Assembly (NCBI GenBank): GCA_963513935.1
Contig: OY740774.1
Coordinates: 26,803,949 to 26,867,948, forward strand
Direction: 5' to 3'
DNA from: Aphrophora alni
Lineage: Eukaryota > Arthropoda > Insecta > Hemiptera > Aphrophoridae
Length of the DNA stretch: 64,000 nt
A program made the position numbers and the translations under genes. Shown here piece after piece: positions 17,554 to 29,116 of the stretch (position 1 is its first letter; every line of letters starts with the position of its first letter). The notes under the pieces were generated by a model. That model had not been told where the DNA came from and did not search any database. It saw nothing but the letters and a program-made list of their open reading frames with translations.

Positions 17554-18924
17554 ATGTCATCAGACAATTATCAGCATATGGATAAAGTTTACACTAAGGA
17601 GGAAATCTCAAGGATTGCACCTAACTATAGAGGCAAACCCGAGAATTTCAATCCAAAATTCAAAGCTGCTAAAAAGGCTGCAAAAACACAAAACAAGGTC
17701 GAAAAGCTCACTGAGCAAGTAATTGAACCAGCTATAATTGTTAAGGTGCCTGCACCATCACATTTATACACTGGCGAAGCTACACCAACGATCGAAAAAG
17801 TTTTGTGGGCTGAAGAAGTCGTAGAAGAAGAAGGTAATCCCATGTTCGAAAAACATCAAGACCGATTCGTAAGAACATTCTTTTATTCAACCAAACCTAC
17901 CTACTCGTTAGGCCAGGACGCGGATGATTACGAGAATAAGGTCATCGTATGGGCAATTCAACTTTCCATACTTCTAAGACAAAACGCTTCAACATGCAAG
18001 CATAACGAATGTAAATGCTGTATTAGACTTCAAGACTTAGTTCCAACAAGCTTTGTCGAAGAATTTGAACGTGCAAACGGAGGACAATACCGCGAGTTTC
18101 GACTCAAAACTTGTTCCTTCATAAAATTGTGCGGAAAGATTCAAGAAGAAAGATACACTACAACAGACGTTGTGTCTTACTTAGTCGCCCAGCTGAGTTA
18201 CATACGTGGCTTATGCAAAGGGGAAGCATTAAAGGAATCACATCCGATCCCAATAGTCGAACTTCAACCAGAAGTGTTACGCAAAGAGGCGTACAAACCA
18301 GACTATAAGGACGCTGTGGCACCAAAGGAATGCACACATGTTTCAGCAGAACGCTTGTGGATGTACGCGAGCCAACTTTGCTACAACAACGAACAATTTC
18401 CGGCAAACATCGCGCCTGAAGGAGTTCAAACATCAAAATTGAGACTGAAACCGGACTGGTTATCAGTGGAAACAGAAGTATCAGCTGTCAAACGTGACTG
18501 GCATGAAAACTTGGCTATTGTTTTAGTAAAATCGGTTGGCTTGGTTATGCTAGACAGGATGAAAGCTAGCTACTGCAAACACTGTTGCGCTGGATTGGTA
18601 ACTAGACTCGACAGGGGCAGCTTCCCTATCCAGTGGAAGATTGCGGATCTCCGGGTTATACCCAAGGGACCAGAGAGGGACCCGGCATCCGCCAAATCAT
18701 ACCGCCCGCTTTCCGTACTGTCTACATTGGGAAATCTCTTCGAGAAGGTCGTTGAGAGAAGACTAAGGCACCACGTCGAGGAGAGCGGCCTTGTATCAGA
18801 GACCCAGTTCGGCTTTATGAGAGGAAGGTCTGCGGAGGACGCCATATTAGCGGTCGTCAGCGGAGCTGAAGACACGCCACAAATACGTCGGGATCCTGGC
18901 GGTGGACATCCAGGGAGCCTTTGA
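17554..18924 (+). CDS. Unrecognised ORF fused to RT fragment, copy 2
   Basis: It is intact, with Lys41 and Gln178 (the common residue). The same ATG context and in-frame join to RT are seen. Confidence 0.6.
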   Translation: MSSDNYQHMDKVYTKEEISRIAPNYRGKPENFNPKFKAAKKAAKTQNKVEKLTEQVIEPAIIVKVPAPSHLYTGEATPTIEKVLWAEEVVEEEGNPMFEKHQDRFVRTFFYSTKPTYSLGQDADDYENKVIVWAIQLSILLRQNASTCKHNECKCCIRLQDLVPTSFVEEFERANGGQYREFRLKTCSFIKLCGKIQEERYTTTDVVSYLVAQLSYIRGLCKGEALKESHPIPIVELQPEVLRKEAYKPDYKDAVAPKECTHVSAERLWMYASQLCYNNEQFPANIAPEGVQTSKLRLKPDWLSVETEVSAVKRDWHENLAIVLVKSVGLVMLDRMKASYCKHCCAGLVTRLDRGSFPIQWKIADLRVIPKGPERDPASAKSYRPLSVLSTLGNLFEKVVERRLRHHVEESGLVSETQFGFMRGRSAEDAILAVVSGAEDTPQIRRDPGGGHPGSL

Positions 18925-19165
18925 CAACGCCTGGTGGCCCGCAATAGTAAGAAGACTGTTGGACGGAGGGGTTCCAAGGAACCTTTACAGGGTAACCTCC
19001 GTCTTCTTGGCCAACAGAGAAGTAGCCTTCTCTACAGAGGATTGGACCATCAGGCGAAGAGTCAACAGAGGCTGTCCGCAGGGATCCATACTGGGTCCCC
19101 TGCTGTGGAATATACTCTTCGAAAACGTCCTGGCGGGGAGAATGCCGCCGGGGGTTCGTGTTGTG
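18564..19165 (+). pseudogene. LINE RT fragment, copy 3
   Basis: It is as copy 2, with GPLLWN intact. The frameshift lies between the frames ending at 18924 and starting at 18902. Confidence 0.88.
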
Positions 19166-19935
19166 ACTGAGCTCCGAGGAAGGGTGAGTAGTCTATTATT
19201 ATTATTTTGTGGTTATTATTGGGGATATTGTAGTACTGGTGCTTGAATTTTTGATAGTATTTATGTAGAAGATTATATTTATTTATTATAGTATGTATGT
19301 ATTTATTGAGTGTTGAGGATATATGTATTAAGGGGGTATGAAAGGAAATGTATTTAGGGGTGAGGGGTAGGATAAGTGAGAGTGGGGTCATTTAGAGTTG
19401 ATGAGTAGGGAGGTGTCCTGGGCCTTGACCTGAACTGAGTAGGGTATAACAAGGTCCAGGAACGAAGAGGTAGCGTTGGGGGGGCGAATCGGGGGTGTTA
19501 AGGTGATGGGGGGTAAATTGGCGGGGAGGCGAGTTGGATAGGGAAGTAGGGTGTGAATGCATTGACTAGTAGATAAGGGGTGAATGTGTGTGTGGGTACG
19601 GAAGACCAGGTCAACCGGAGTGACATGCGAAGTCCCAAGCAGGTCATGAAGGGTGGTCGAAACCGTAGCTGGAAGACCATGTGGGTCGACTGGCGGGCTA
19701 GTGACCAGTCCAAGCCTTTAAGGTGTAAGTCCTTCGGGACCCAAGCCAAACTGGTACCACGGGACCGTGCCCAAGCCCCTCGGGGGACCCCAAGGGAACC
19801 CTCCGAGTGCACGGTAATTGGAGTAGGATTCGTGGGGGCAGTGTCAATGCTAAATAGTAGATGGTTTCCCTTCCTCCCTTATTTTTGTAGAGTGGGAGCT
19901 GGTGGAGAGCCGAGAGGACTGCCAACACCAGCTCC
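19166..19935 (+). other. G-rich non-coding stretch, copy 3
   Basis: It has the G-quadruplex motif and hairpins as in copy 1. The third G run is weakened here (GTTAAGG instead of GTTAGGG near 19499), which it shares with copy 4. No gene is seen. Confidence 0.5.
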
Positions 19936-20046
19936 TAGAGCATTATTTGCAACTCTCGTAGTTCATGTACTGATTGGAATGAGTGCTTATCAGCGGACAT
20001 CTTCCTCCTCCTTCATGAAACATTCTTCAGTGCTTCAATAAGACCA

Positions 20047-21348
20047 ATGATGAGGTGCAGCCCTCCAAACACAAATGAAGTCGCATTCCTAAACATTTGC
20101 AGGGTTGGCCACTTCCTTCTTGCAATTAAAAGAGTCCATTTGGGAGAAGGTCCGGTTTGTGAATCATCAGTTTCCTTCAACAGACCTCCTTTTCATCCTT
20201 CCTTCCGCGATCAGTTTAACACCCAAACAAGAGATTGGTTGTATGACCTAAAAGACAAGTTTGAAAGCCATGAATCCTACCTCCTTGCATCCGCAGGAAT
20301 GCTTATGGGAATGCATAATGCATTGTCAACTACCGTGGGACTTGCTGCTGCTAATTACCTACAAGATCCTATCTCTGCTCACGTTACCACTCTCAGGTCG
20401 AGCGACGATTCAATGACTCTTTTCTTGGCCGCAGCAAGGAATGATCTAGGTATTGCATTTGAAATAAATAGGAAGAGCTTGAAACTGTTGGGTATTAATT
20501 TGAGCCTATCCAAAACATTTGCCTTTGAATATGGGTATGGAGAGTACACGTCATGGTTTCAAGACGGTGACTTTATAGCTCAGTTTGGGGTTGAAACATC
20601 TAATATTAGACCTCAGGGGAGAAACCCTATGGATGATTTCTTCTCCATTGCCAAGAGCACGTCAGTCTCACAACAAAGGCTTGAGATGAACCCATTTGGT
20701 GCTGAGGCCAAGATAAGAATAGGCATTGACAATTGCAGAAGAGTGTTTAGGATAAAGCTTGACCCAAACAAGAGGGAAGGAGTTTCAGGCCGTGTGTTGT
20801 TGTTGTCTGATGGTGGGCTGAATCCTTGGTCATCCATGTGCTGTCACCTTGAAGAAACCTCCATTAAGGAGCACTTTGCCACCACAGACGCTGAGAAAGA
20901 ATACCTATTGAGAGTGAGGCACCCTGAGAACCCATTCTCTGGAAATCCAGAAGAAGAGGTCACGTATTCTGTTGAGAAAGGACATGTTGTTACTGATTTT
21001 ACAGAGGTTCCTAGGACTGTATTCCATTACGTAAGAAGGACAAACAGGACAACCAAATCTGCTGGAACCCCTCGAGCTGCCATTGAGGATGCAAACAGGA
21101 GGGTCCTATCCTTGGTAGAAACTGCAGACTTGACAACCAAGCTCAAAGCGCCTAGTACAAGCATATCATTACAGGAGTACGTAATAAACCACCTTAAGTT
21201 CCTCCGCAGTGAAAGTACACTGAGTTCTGATGAGTCAGAGAGGTTTGATAAAGCTATGTCAGTGTTAACGGGGTCTCTGCTACCTTCCAAGATTACTGAA
21301 AGTGATCTTGAAGATTGGATGCCGCATGATCTACGTTACTATATTTAA
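20047..21348 (+). CDS. EVE: orthomyxovirus-type PB1 C-terminal part, copy 3
   Basis: The ORF is intact, with Arg19, Asn151, Thr319 and Glu320. This protein is identical in copies 3, 4, 5 and 6 and is the array's common form. The open frame extends upstream to 19939. Confidence 0.8.
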   Translation: MMRCSPPNTNEVAFLNICRVGHFLLAIKRVHLGEGPVCESSVSFNRPPFHPSFRDQFNTQTRDWLYDLKDKFESHESYLLASAGMLMGMHNALSTTVGLAAANYLQDPISAHVTTLRSSDDSMTLFLAAARNDLGIAFEINRKSLKLLGINLSLSKTFAFEYGYGEYTSWFQDGDFIAQFGVETSNIRPQGRNPMDDFFSIAKSTSVSQQRLEMNPFGAEAKIRIGIDNCRRVFRIKLDPNKREGVSGRVLLLSDGGLNPWSSMCCHLEETSIKEHFATTDAEKEYLLRVRHPENPFSGNPEEEVTYSVEKGHVVTDFTEVPRTVFHYVRRTNRTTKSAGTPRAAIEDANRRVLSLVETADLTTKLKAPSTSISLQEYVINHLKFLRSESTLSSDESERFDKAMSVLTGSLLPSKITESDLEDWMPHDLRYYI

Positions 21349-21609
21349 TCCAACAATTGATTTTCTTTTGCATTAAAATGGTTATTTTGATGCCCTCTAC
21401 CATCTTAATGATTAAGATACCCTCTACCAGATATCTTAATGCCACCAAACCTCGTTCCAACTGAGGATTTTCTAGGATATGGCCCCCTAGACCAATTGAC
21501 TTTGGAGGTAAAGATGAGGATCCGTAACATCCATTTTGTTACCGACAATTCTGAATTAGCCAGGCTATGCTCAAGGAAGTGACGCCGCCCTTCTAGTTCT
21601 AGCACCTAG

Positions 21610-22047
21610 TTCTCATTTGAAACTCTTCTCGAATCTGTACTGGACAATGACATCTTAGAACCGTTGAGGATAATAGGGAGGGACAGGGGAGAAAACGTAA
21701 ACTGGCTTTGCAAGGTGAGCGGAAAGGTATTTCAGAGGATGATGAGGGCACAGAGAATTTATATAGGGTTGCAAAGCTGCAGGGTGAGAGAATTTCTAAA
21801 AGTGGATAGATGCTTTAAATGTCAGGGACACGGGCACATAGCAAGATTCTGTGGGAACGAGGTTGTTTGTTCAAGATGCGGAGAGGAGGGACACCATGGG
21901 AGTACATGTAGAAGAACACAATGGGAGAGATGCATAAACTGTTACAGACTAGGGTATGGGAGATGGGACCATCCAACCTCCTGGTCGGAGTGCGCGGTTA
22001 ATGTAAAAATGTTGAAGAGGATGAGAAACAACACTAAGTATGACTAA
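21610..22047 (+). pseudogene. First LINE module: gag, copy 3
   Basis: The protein is the same as copy 1. A silent change (CACATAGC instead of CACATTGC near 21836) is shared with copy 4. Confidence 0.82.
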
Positions 22048-22430
22048 GATTGCACAAGTAAATGTAGACAGAGCGCAGAGGGTGGTAGCGGAGGTTCGAG
22101 AGGTAGCGGTTAGGGAGAAACTCGAAGTACTGGCAATACAGGAGCCATATACGTTTAGGGGGAAGGTTGTGGGATTTGGGACGGAATGGAGGATAATATA
22201 CGATGAAAGGGCAGTAAAACCGTGGGCGGCCGTAATAGTAACGAACAAGGAGATAGGAGTAATGATGATAAGGAGCTTGAGTGGAAGTCATTGGGTGACG
22301 GTAGAATTAAGGTTGAAAGATGGAAGGAGGATGTATGTGATCCTCCATGTATTGCCGGTACAGAGAGAGGATAGACAGATACATAGAAAGGATAGAAAAA
22401 TACTCAAACTTTAATATAACAATAAAATGA
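22040..22430 (+). pseudogene. First LINE module: endonuclease fragment, copy 3
   Basis: It has the same frameshift. Near its end it carries the CCTCCATG variant (His in the out-of-frame tail), shared with all later copies. Confidence 0.78.
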
Positions 22431-24404
22431 TACACAATTTAAAAAATATAGTTTATTTTAAAATGAAACTTAGTTGACATGTAGAAAGAAGTAGATGATA
22501 TTCCATTTAAAACCAAGAATAAAATCCGCATAATGTAAACAAAATTTGCATTTACATAAAAATAAAATGATTAGTTATTATACCAGGATGATGATGAATG
22601 AATGTGTGTGTGAACATTATTCTAATTATTAATGTTAAATCGATTATAGCTGGGTAATGACTCTGAAATTCATTGCAAAAAATGATAAGGACTAGTCCTA
22701 CAAATACATGAAGCAATGAATGATATGATTTATGTGTAATGTTGCTGTGCACAATGAACTAGACTATTTGAGTAGGAAATTATTCCGTTTAAATTACCAA
22801 TTAGCCGTAGATGAACACAGTACATCGATGTGCCTAAAATGCTGTGGGAAGATAAGGTGATTTAGGGTTGGGTATCCTACTAAAATACCCAGTAAACCTT
22901 GTATCATTTTACGACGACAAAAAATGATAATGAGTATAGTGATTTTTGTTTGTTGGTGTCATACAACCTTCGTAAAATGTTAAGTGTAAATATGACAACG
23001 ATTGATTAGGTTAGGTAGGTTAGAAGAACAGGTTAGGTAGGTTATCTCATAGGATAGAATTTTTCCTCTCTTTTTAAGTTAGGTAAGGTTAAGATAATTA
23101 AATAAGTGAATCATAAATGAATTGAGTGCTTTTGTTTTTAATTGTAATAATAAAAGAATTTTTTTTTGAAGAATTTAAATAAATAAGAAAAGAATTACAA
23201 ATGTGATTTTACATACTGTATAATAATAATACAAATATAACAAAGTATTTTGAATTAATAATAAATAATTGAACTATGGTTAGTTTGGGTTAGGTGTATC
23301 TTATATCTATTTGATTTAATAACAACACTCTAATTAAATGTTCCTAGAAAAATATTGAATATCCAATCAATCAATATTAAATAATTGAACAATGGTTAGT
23401 TTAGGTTAGGTTAGGTGTATCTTTTATCTACTTATATCTATTTGATTTAATAACAACAGTCTAATTAAATGTTCCTAGAAAAATATTTAATATCCAATCA
23501 TTACTGGGTTTCATTACACTTGATCTGAGGGTTTTCTTCTTTCTTTCTGAGGGATATTACCTTCAAACCTCGCCCCAGTAAGTAAAACCCTTAGGGTCTG
23601 GGCATTCTTTCTTAAATCTTATCCATATATATCTATACTATATTCTAGAATATTATATTTATCTATATCTATAATTATATATATCTATATCTTAATCTAC
23701 ATCATCTTACTCCAGCAACATCCTCACTCATCATATCATCACAAGTTCAGTTAAATTAATAATCTTCCTTCTCATTATTCCTCTAAAATCTTTCTCATCA
23801 CTGATTTCTTTCTTCAGCACCTTGTGGACTTGGTTCAGCGGCGGCGGGATCGGCCAGGTTTTGCGGTTCTCATTTTCAGTTTCCAAGGCTCAACACAGTT
23901 TTAAAGTCCAATTTCATAAAATTCCAAGTAGTTTCCAAATTCTAAGTACAGTCCACAGTTCAATTTCAAGTTTCAAATAATTTAAAGTAATTTCAAGTTT
24001 CTAAAAGTTTCAAGTATGTCCAAAGTTTATTTTCAAGTAAGTTTCTATAGTTTCAAGTAAGTTTCCAAGTTTTTCAGTTTCAAGTAAGTTCATTTCTAAA
24101 GTTTCAAGTAAGTTTCCAAATTTTCAGGTTTCAAGTAAGTCCAAAGTTCATTTCCAATTAAGTTTCCAAAAGTTTCAAGTAAGTCCAAAGTTCGTTTTCA
24201 ATTTAAATTTCAGTACTCCACTTTCATTGATCGAGGATCGGCCAGAAGACGGGCCAGTAGGTCCAGGCTTTGAGACTCTTAGCGATTTCACACTCTCGAC
24301 TGCACATTACACAATCGTCTCTCATCTTGGTCTCCGCTCACCTACATCACCTTCCGTCATTTCATTACTCCTCTAGAACATCTGTACCTCTCTTTCAGCA
24401 CTAA
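22431..24404 (+). other. AT-rich spacer, copy 3
   Basis: It is 9 bp shorter than copy 1 through loss of one short block in the TTTCAAGTAAGT region near 24170. Private changes near 22854 and 22881 alter the bulged hairpin area. It has the CTCTAGAAC variant near 24371. No gene is seen. Confidence 0.6.
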
Positions 24405-25049
24405 CCGAGGCTCGAAGGGATCGATGTCACGGAGGGAGGACGACTGAAGGTCCGAGGTGCCATACCAAGAGGCAGAGGAGAGGTTCTTGTTCTTCTGGGC
24501 GACTCTGAGTCAAAGAAGAAACTCCTGGACTCCGAGGCGCTAAAGAGCTCTGGACTACAAGCGAAGGAACTGAGAGGCAGAAAACCACGCATGATTCTCA
24601 GAGGAGTTCCGAGAACCAGAGAGCCAGAGGCCTTCACCGAGGACCTGAGGAAGAACAATTTCCCTGACGTCGAGAACTTCGCAGCGAGGTTTAAACTCGT
24701 CTTCAAAACCTGAAGGAGGGACGGAGACAACACCAACTGGGTCGCCGAAGTGGAACCGGACCTGCGGAGGAAGCTCAAACAAGAAGGCAGAGTATACGTG
24801 GGTTGGTCTTCAATCCGCGTAGAGGATTACGTTGTAGCCACCAGATGCTTCAGATGCCAAAGGTTCGGCCACGTGGCGGCAAGATGCTCGTCAGAGAAGG
24901 AAACATGTCGGCACTGCGGTAAAGATGGCCACAAAGAGAACAGCTGTCCAGACGCTGAGAAACCCCCCGTCTGCGTTGTGTGCAGGTACCGAGGACTTCC
25001 AAGCAAACACTCCTACCACGACCGAGACAGCCCCACCTACAAGAAGTAG
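24405..25049 (+). pseudogene. Second LINE module: gag, in-frame TGA and early stop, copy 3
   Basis: Besides the shared TGA (24711-24713), a 4-base deletion after the TYKK codons creates a TAG at 25047-25049 and removes the last 13 residues. It is of the EGRVYVGW type. Confidence 0.83.
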
Positions 25050-25055
25050 AAATAC

Positions 25056-26618
25056 TTGTCAAGAATACTGATTATGGCGCGTAATCACACCAAACGCAAC
25101 CTGATGGTGGGGCAGATCAACCTCGGCCGAGGCAAGCAGTCGACCGACTGCTTGGTCAAGAACGCCATAACGCTAGGAGTGGACGTCCTACTGGTCCAGG
25201 AGCCCTACGCTTTCAGGGGGAAAATCACTGGATTCCCGCCTGGCTGCAGGATCTTTGCTGGAGCCGGGCGGGAAAAGTGGGCTGTTGTGGTCATCTTCAA
25301 ATCGGAACTGGGAGCAGTTACCATCTCCCAGTGTACGGATGAACACGCCTCTGTCGTCGAGATTTCCTACCGAGGCTGATCTTAAATCTTCGGCTCGGTT
25401 TACTGCCAGTTCTCCCTCCCAGTGGAACCCTTCATCGAGAAGATAGTGAAAATCATAAGACTCGGCGAAGGAAGACATGCGATCATCGGAGCAGACGTCA
25501 ACTCCAAGTCCCCAAGATGGGGAGGAGGAGTTACGGAACCGAGAGAGAGACTGGTAGAGGAGATGATCGACGACGCCGACATCCTTCTTCTGAACGAGCC
25601 ACACCAGAGGGCCACCTACTCTTCCACGAGAGGAGAGTCCTGGATCGACGTCCCCCTGGCAACAAGAGGTGCTGCGAGATGGTGCCAGGACTGGACCGTC
25701 CACGACACGGACATCAGCGACCACCGGCTGATTACGTGGAACATCCCTGCTGGGGCCAACAACAACAGGCACGGCCGAGTCGACTCCAAAATAAATTGGA
25801 GGCGGGCAAAGTGGGATCTGTTCGCCTCGGAGGTGCAGAGTCGAACCCAGCAGCGGAGACGGCAGCAGGACGTCGACCAGGACCCGGAAGAGAGAGTGGC
25901 TGCCTTGACGGAGGACTTGACGGCGGCGGCGAGGTCAACTATCCCCAGAAGATCAAGGGGCGTAGTCGCGCCCGTTCGGTGGTGGAGTCCGGAACTCACC
26001 CGGTCTAGACATGAGATGACTAAGGCAAGGAGAACATTCCAAAGGGAGCTCAGGAGAAGAGGAGGGACTGACGCCGTGGTAGCAAGATTCAAGGCTGCTT
26101 TTCTCAGGAAAAGACTGGAAATGGGACGTATGGTCAGGATCGCCAAGAGGACGAGTTGGAGAGCCTTCATCAGGGAAAACTCAACCAACCCCTGGGGAGC
26201 CGTCTACAAGATCATGGCAGGGAGATTCAAGGCACAGACGGTGCTCGCCACCCTCGCTACAGAGGAGGGCTACACGTTAGGAGGGCGAGACACCGGCGAG
26301 AAGCTATTGGAAGTGCTCCTCCCACTAGATACCAGGGAGGATGATCTCCCATGCCATGAGGATATAAGACGGCTTGTCAGCGAGACGGACATGTCTTCGT
26401 TGTCCGAGGACACCCCTCCTTTCGAGGAGGAGATTGAGGAGGCTCTTCGTTCTCTAAAGAAGGGAAAGGCGCCTGGCCAGGCCATGACGGTCTTCCAGTG
26501 GAGGCGTGGTGTGCAGCATGGCCATCAATATCGGAGGACATCCATGTGGCCTTCAACGATCTTCTCAGTTCCCAGTTTGAAAATCTGGTCTCTGTGTGAG
26601 AAGAAAAATTTTCTATAG
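25056..26618 (+). pseudogene. Second LINE module: endonuclease and start of RT, copy 3
   Basis: All endonuclease motifs, the shared two stops and the shared frameshift are present. It carries SEDTPPFEE, like copies 1 and 2. The 4-base gag deletion upstream removes the ORF1/ORF2 overlap. Confidence 0.85.
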
Positions 26619-26623
26619 CAACC

Positions 26624-27994
26624 ATGTCATCAGACAATTATCAGCATATGGATAAAGTTTACACTAAGGAGGAAATCTCAAGGATTGCACCTAACTATAG
26701 AGGCAAACCCGAGAATTTCAATCCAAAATTCAAAGCTGCTAAAAAGGCTGCAAAAACACAAAACAAGGTCGAAAAGCTCACTGAGCAAGTAATTGAACCA
26801 GCTATAATTGTTAAGGTGCCTGCACCATCACATTTATACACTGGCGAAGCTACACCAACGATCGAAAAAGTTTTGTGGGCTGAAGAAGTCGTAGAAGAAG
26901 AAGGTAATCCCATGTTCGAAAAACATCAAGACCGATTCGTAAGAACATTCTTTTATTCAACCAAACCTACCTACTCGTTAGGCCAGGACGCGGATGATTA
27001 CGAGAATAAGGTCATCGTATGGGCAATTCAACTTTCCATACTTCTAAGACAAAACGCTTCAACATGCAAGCATAACGAATGTAAATGCTGTATTAGACTT
27101 CAAGACTTAGTTCCAACAAGCTTTGTCGAAGAATTTGAACGTGCAAACGGAGGACAATACCGCGAGTTTCGACTCAAAACTTGTTCCTTCATAAAATTGT
27201 GCGGAAAGATTCAAGAAGAAAGATACACTACAACAGACGTTGTGTCTTACTTAGTCGCCCAGCTGAGTTACATACGTGGCTTATGCAAAGGGGAAGCATT
27301 AAAGGAATCACATCCGATCCCAATAGTCGAACTTCAACCAGAAGTGTTACGCAAAGAGGCGTACAAACCAGACTATAAGGACGCTGTGGCACCAAAGGAA
27401 TGCACACATGTTTCAGCAGAACGCTTGTGGATGTACGCGAGCCAACTTTGCTACAACAACGAACAATTTCCGGCAAACATCGCGCCTGAAGGAGTTCAAA
27501 CATCAAAATTGAGACTGAAACCGGACTGGTTATCAGTGGAAACAGAAGTATCAGCTGTCAAACGTGACTGGCATGAAAACTTGGCTATTGTTTTAGTAAA
27601 ATCGGTTGGCTTGGTTATGCTAGACAGGATGAAAGCTAGCTACTGCAAACACTGTTGCGCTGGATTGGTAACTAGACTCGACAGGGGCAGCTTCCCTATC
27701 CAGTGGAAGATTGCGGATCTCCGGGTTATACCCAAGGGACCAGAGAGGGACCCGGCATCCGCCAAATCATACCGCCCGCTTTCCGTACTGTCTACATTGG
27801 GAAATCTCTTCGAGAAGGTCGTTGAGAGAAGACTAAGGCACCACGTCGAGGAGAGCGGCCTTGTATCAGAGACCCAGTTCGGCTTTATGAGAGGAAGGTC
27901 TGCGGAGGACGCCATATTAGCGGTCGTCAGCGGAGCTGAAGACACGCCACAAATACGTCGGGATCCTGGCGGTGGACATCCAGGGAGCCTTTGA
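26624..27994 (+). CDS. Unrecognised ORF fused to RT fragment, copy 3
   Basis: It is intact and encodes the same protein as copy 2 (Lys41, Gln178). Confidence 0.6.
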   Translation: MSSDNYQHMDKVYTKEEISRIAPNYRGKPENFNPKFKAAKKAAKTQNKVEKLTEQVIEPAIIVKVPAPSHLYTGEATPTIEKVLWAEEVVEEEGNPMFEKHQDRFVRTFFYSTKPTYSLGQDADDYENKVIVWAIQLSILLRQNASTCKHNECKCCIRLQDLVPTSFVEEFERANGGQYREFRLKTCSFIKLCGKIQEERYTTTDVVSYLVAQLSYIRGLCKGEALKESHPIPIVELQPEVLRKEAYKPDYKDAVAPKECTHVSAERLWMYASQLCYNNEQFPANIAPEGVQTSKLRLKPDWLSVETEVSAVKRDWHENLAIVLVKSVGLVMLDRMKASYCKHCCAGLVTRLDRGSFPIQWKIADLRVIPKGPERDPASAKSYRPLSVLSTLGNLFEKVVERRLRHHVEESGLVSETQFGFMRGRSAEDAILAVVSGAEDTPQIRRDPGGGHPGSL

Positions 27995-28235
27995 CAACGC
28001 CTGGTGGCCCGCAATAGTAAGAAGACTGTTGGACGGAGGGGTTCCAAGGAACCTTTACAGGGTAACCTCCGTCTTCTTGGCCAACAGAGAAGTAGCCTTC
28101 TCTACAGAGGATTGGACCATCAGGCGAAGAGTCAACAGAGGCTGTCCGCAGGGATCCATACTGGGTCCCCTGCTGTGGAATATACTCTTCGAAAACGTCC
28201 TGGCGGGGAGAATGCCGCCGGGGGTTCGTGTTGTG
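27634..28235 (+). pseudogene. LINE RT fragment, copy 4
   Basis: This is the last copy in the window with GPLLWN intact. The same frameshift and truncation are present. Confidence 0.88.
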
Positions 28236-29005
28236 ACTGAGCTCCGAGGAAGGGTGAGTAGTCTATTATTATTATTTTGTGGTTATTATTGGGGATATTG
28301 TAGTACTGGTGCTTGAATTTTTGATAGTATTTATGTAGAAGATTATATTTATTTATTATAGTATGTATGTATTTATTGAGTGTTGAGGATATATGTATTA
28401 AGGGGGTATGAAAGGAAATGTATTTAGGGGTGAGGGGTAGGATAAGTGAGAGTGGGGTCATTTAGAGTTGATGAGTAGGGAGGTGTCCTGGGCCTTGACC
28501 TGAACTGAGTAGGGTATAACAAGGTCCAGGAACGAAGAGGTAGCGTTGGGGGGGCGAATCGGGGGTGTTAAGGTGATGGGGGGTAAATTGGCGGGGAGGC
28601 GAGTTGGATAGGGAAGTAGGGTGTGAATGCATTGACTAGTAGATAAGGGGTGAATGTGTGTGTGGGTACGGAAGACCAGGTCAACCGGAGTGACATGCGA
28701 AGTCCCAAGCAGGTCATGAAGGGTGGTCGAAACCGTAGCTGGAAGACCATGTGGGTCGACTGGCGGGCTAGTGACCAGTCCAAGCCTTTAAGGTGTAAGT
28801 CCTTCGGGACCCAAGCCAAACTGGTACCACGGGACCGTGCCCAAGCCCCTCGGGGGACCCCAAGGGAACCCTCCGAGTGCACGGTAATTGGAGTAGGATT
28901 CGTGGGGGCAGTGTCAATGCTAAATAGTAGATGGTTTCCCTTCCTCCCTTATTTTTGTAGAGTGGGAGCTGGTGGAGAGCCGAGAGGACTGCCAACACCA
29001 GCTCC
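28236..29005 (+). other. G-rich non-coding stretch, copy 4
   Basis: It is as copy 3, including the GTTAAGG change near 28569. No gene is seen. Confidence 0.5.
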
Positions 29006-29116
29006 TAGAGCATTATTTGCAACTCTCGTAGTTCATGTACTGATTGGAATGAGTGCTTATCAGCGGACATCTTCCTCCTCCTTCATGAAACATTCTTCAG
29101 TGCTTCAATAAGACCA

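Larger units (their letters stand above)
9482..18563 (+). repeat. Array unit 2 (9082 bp)
   Basis: It is one base shorter than unit 1 because the G run near 10396 has six Gs instead of seven. It shares with unit 1 the intact C-terminus of the second gag and the unbroken CTCTACAAC site near 15297. Confidence 0.95.
18564..27633 (+). repeat. Array unit 3 (9070 bp)
   Basis: It is 13 bp shorter than unit 1: 9 bp are lost from the TTTCAAGTAAGT-rich part of the spacer near 24170, and 4 bp near 25047 that end the second gag early. Confidence 0.95.
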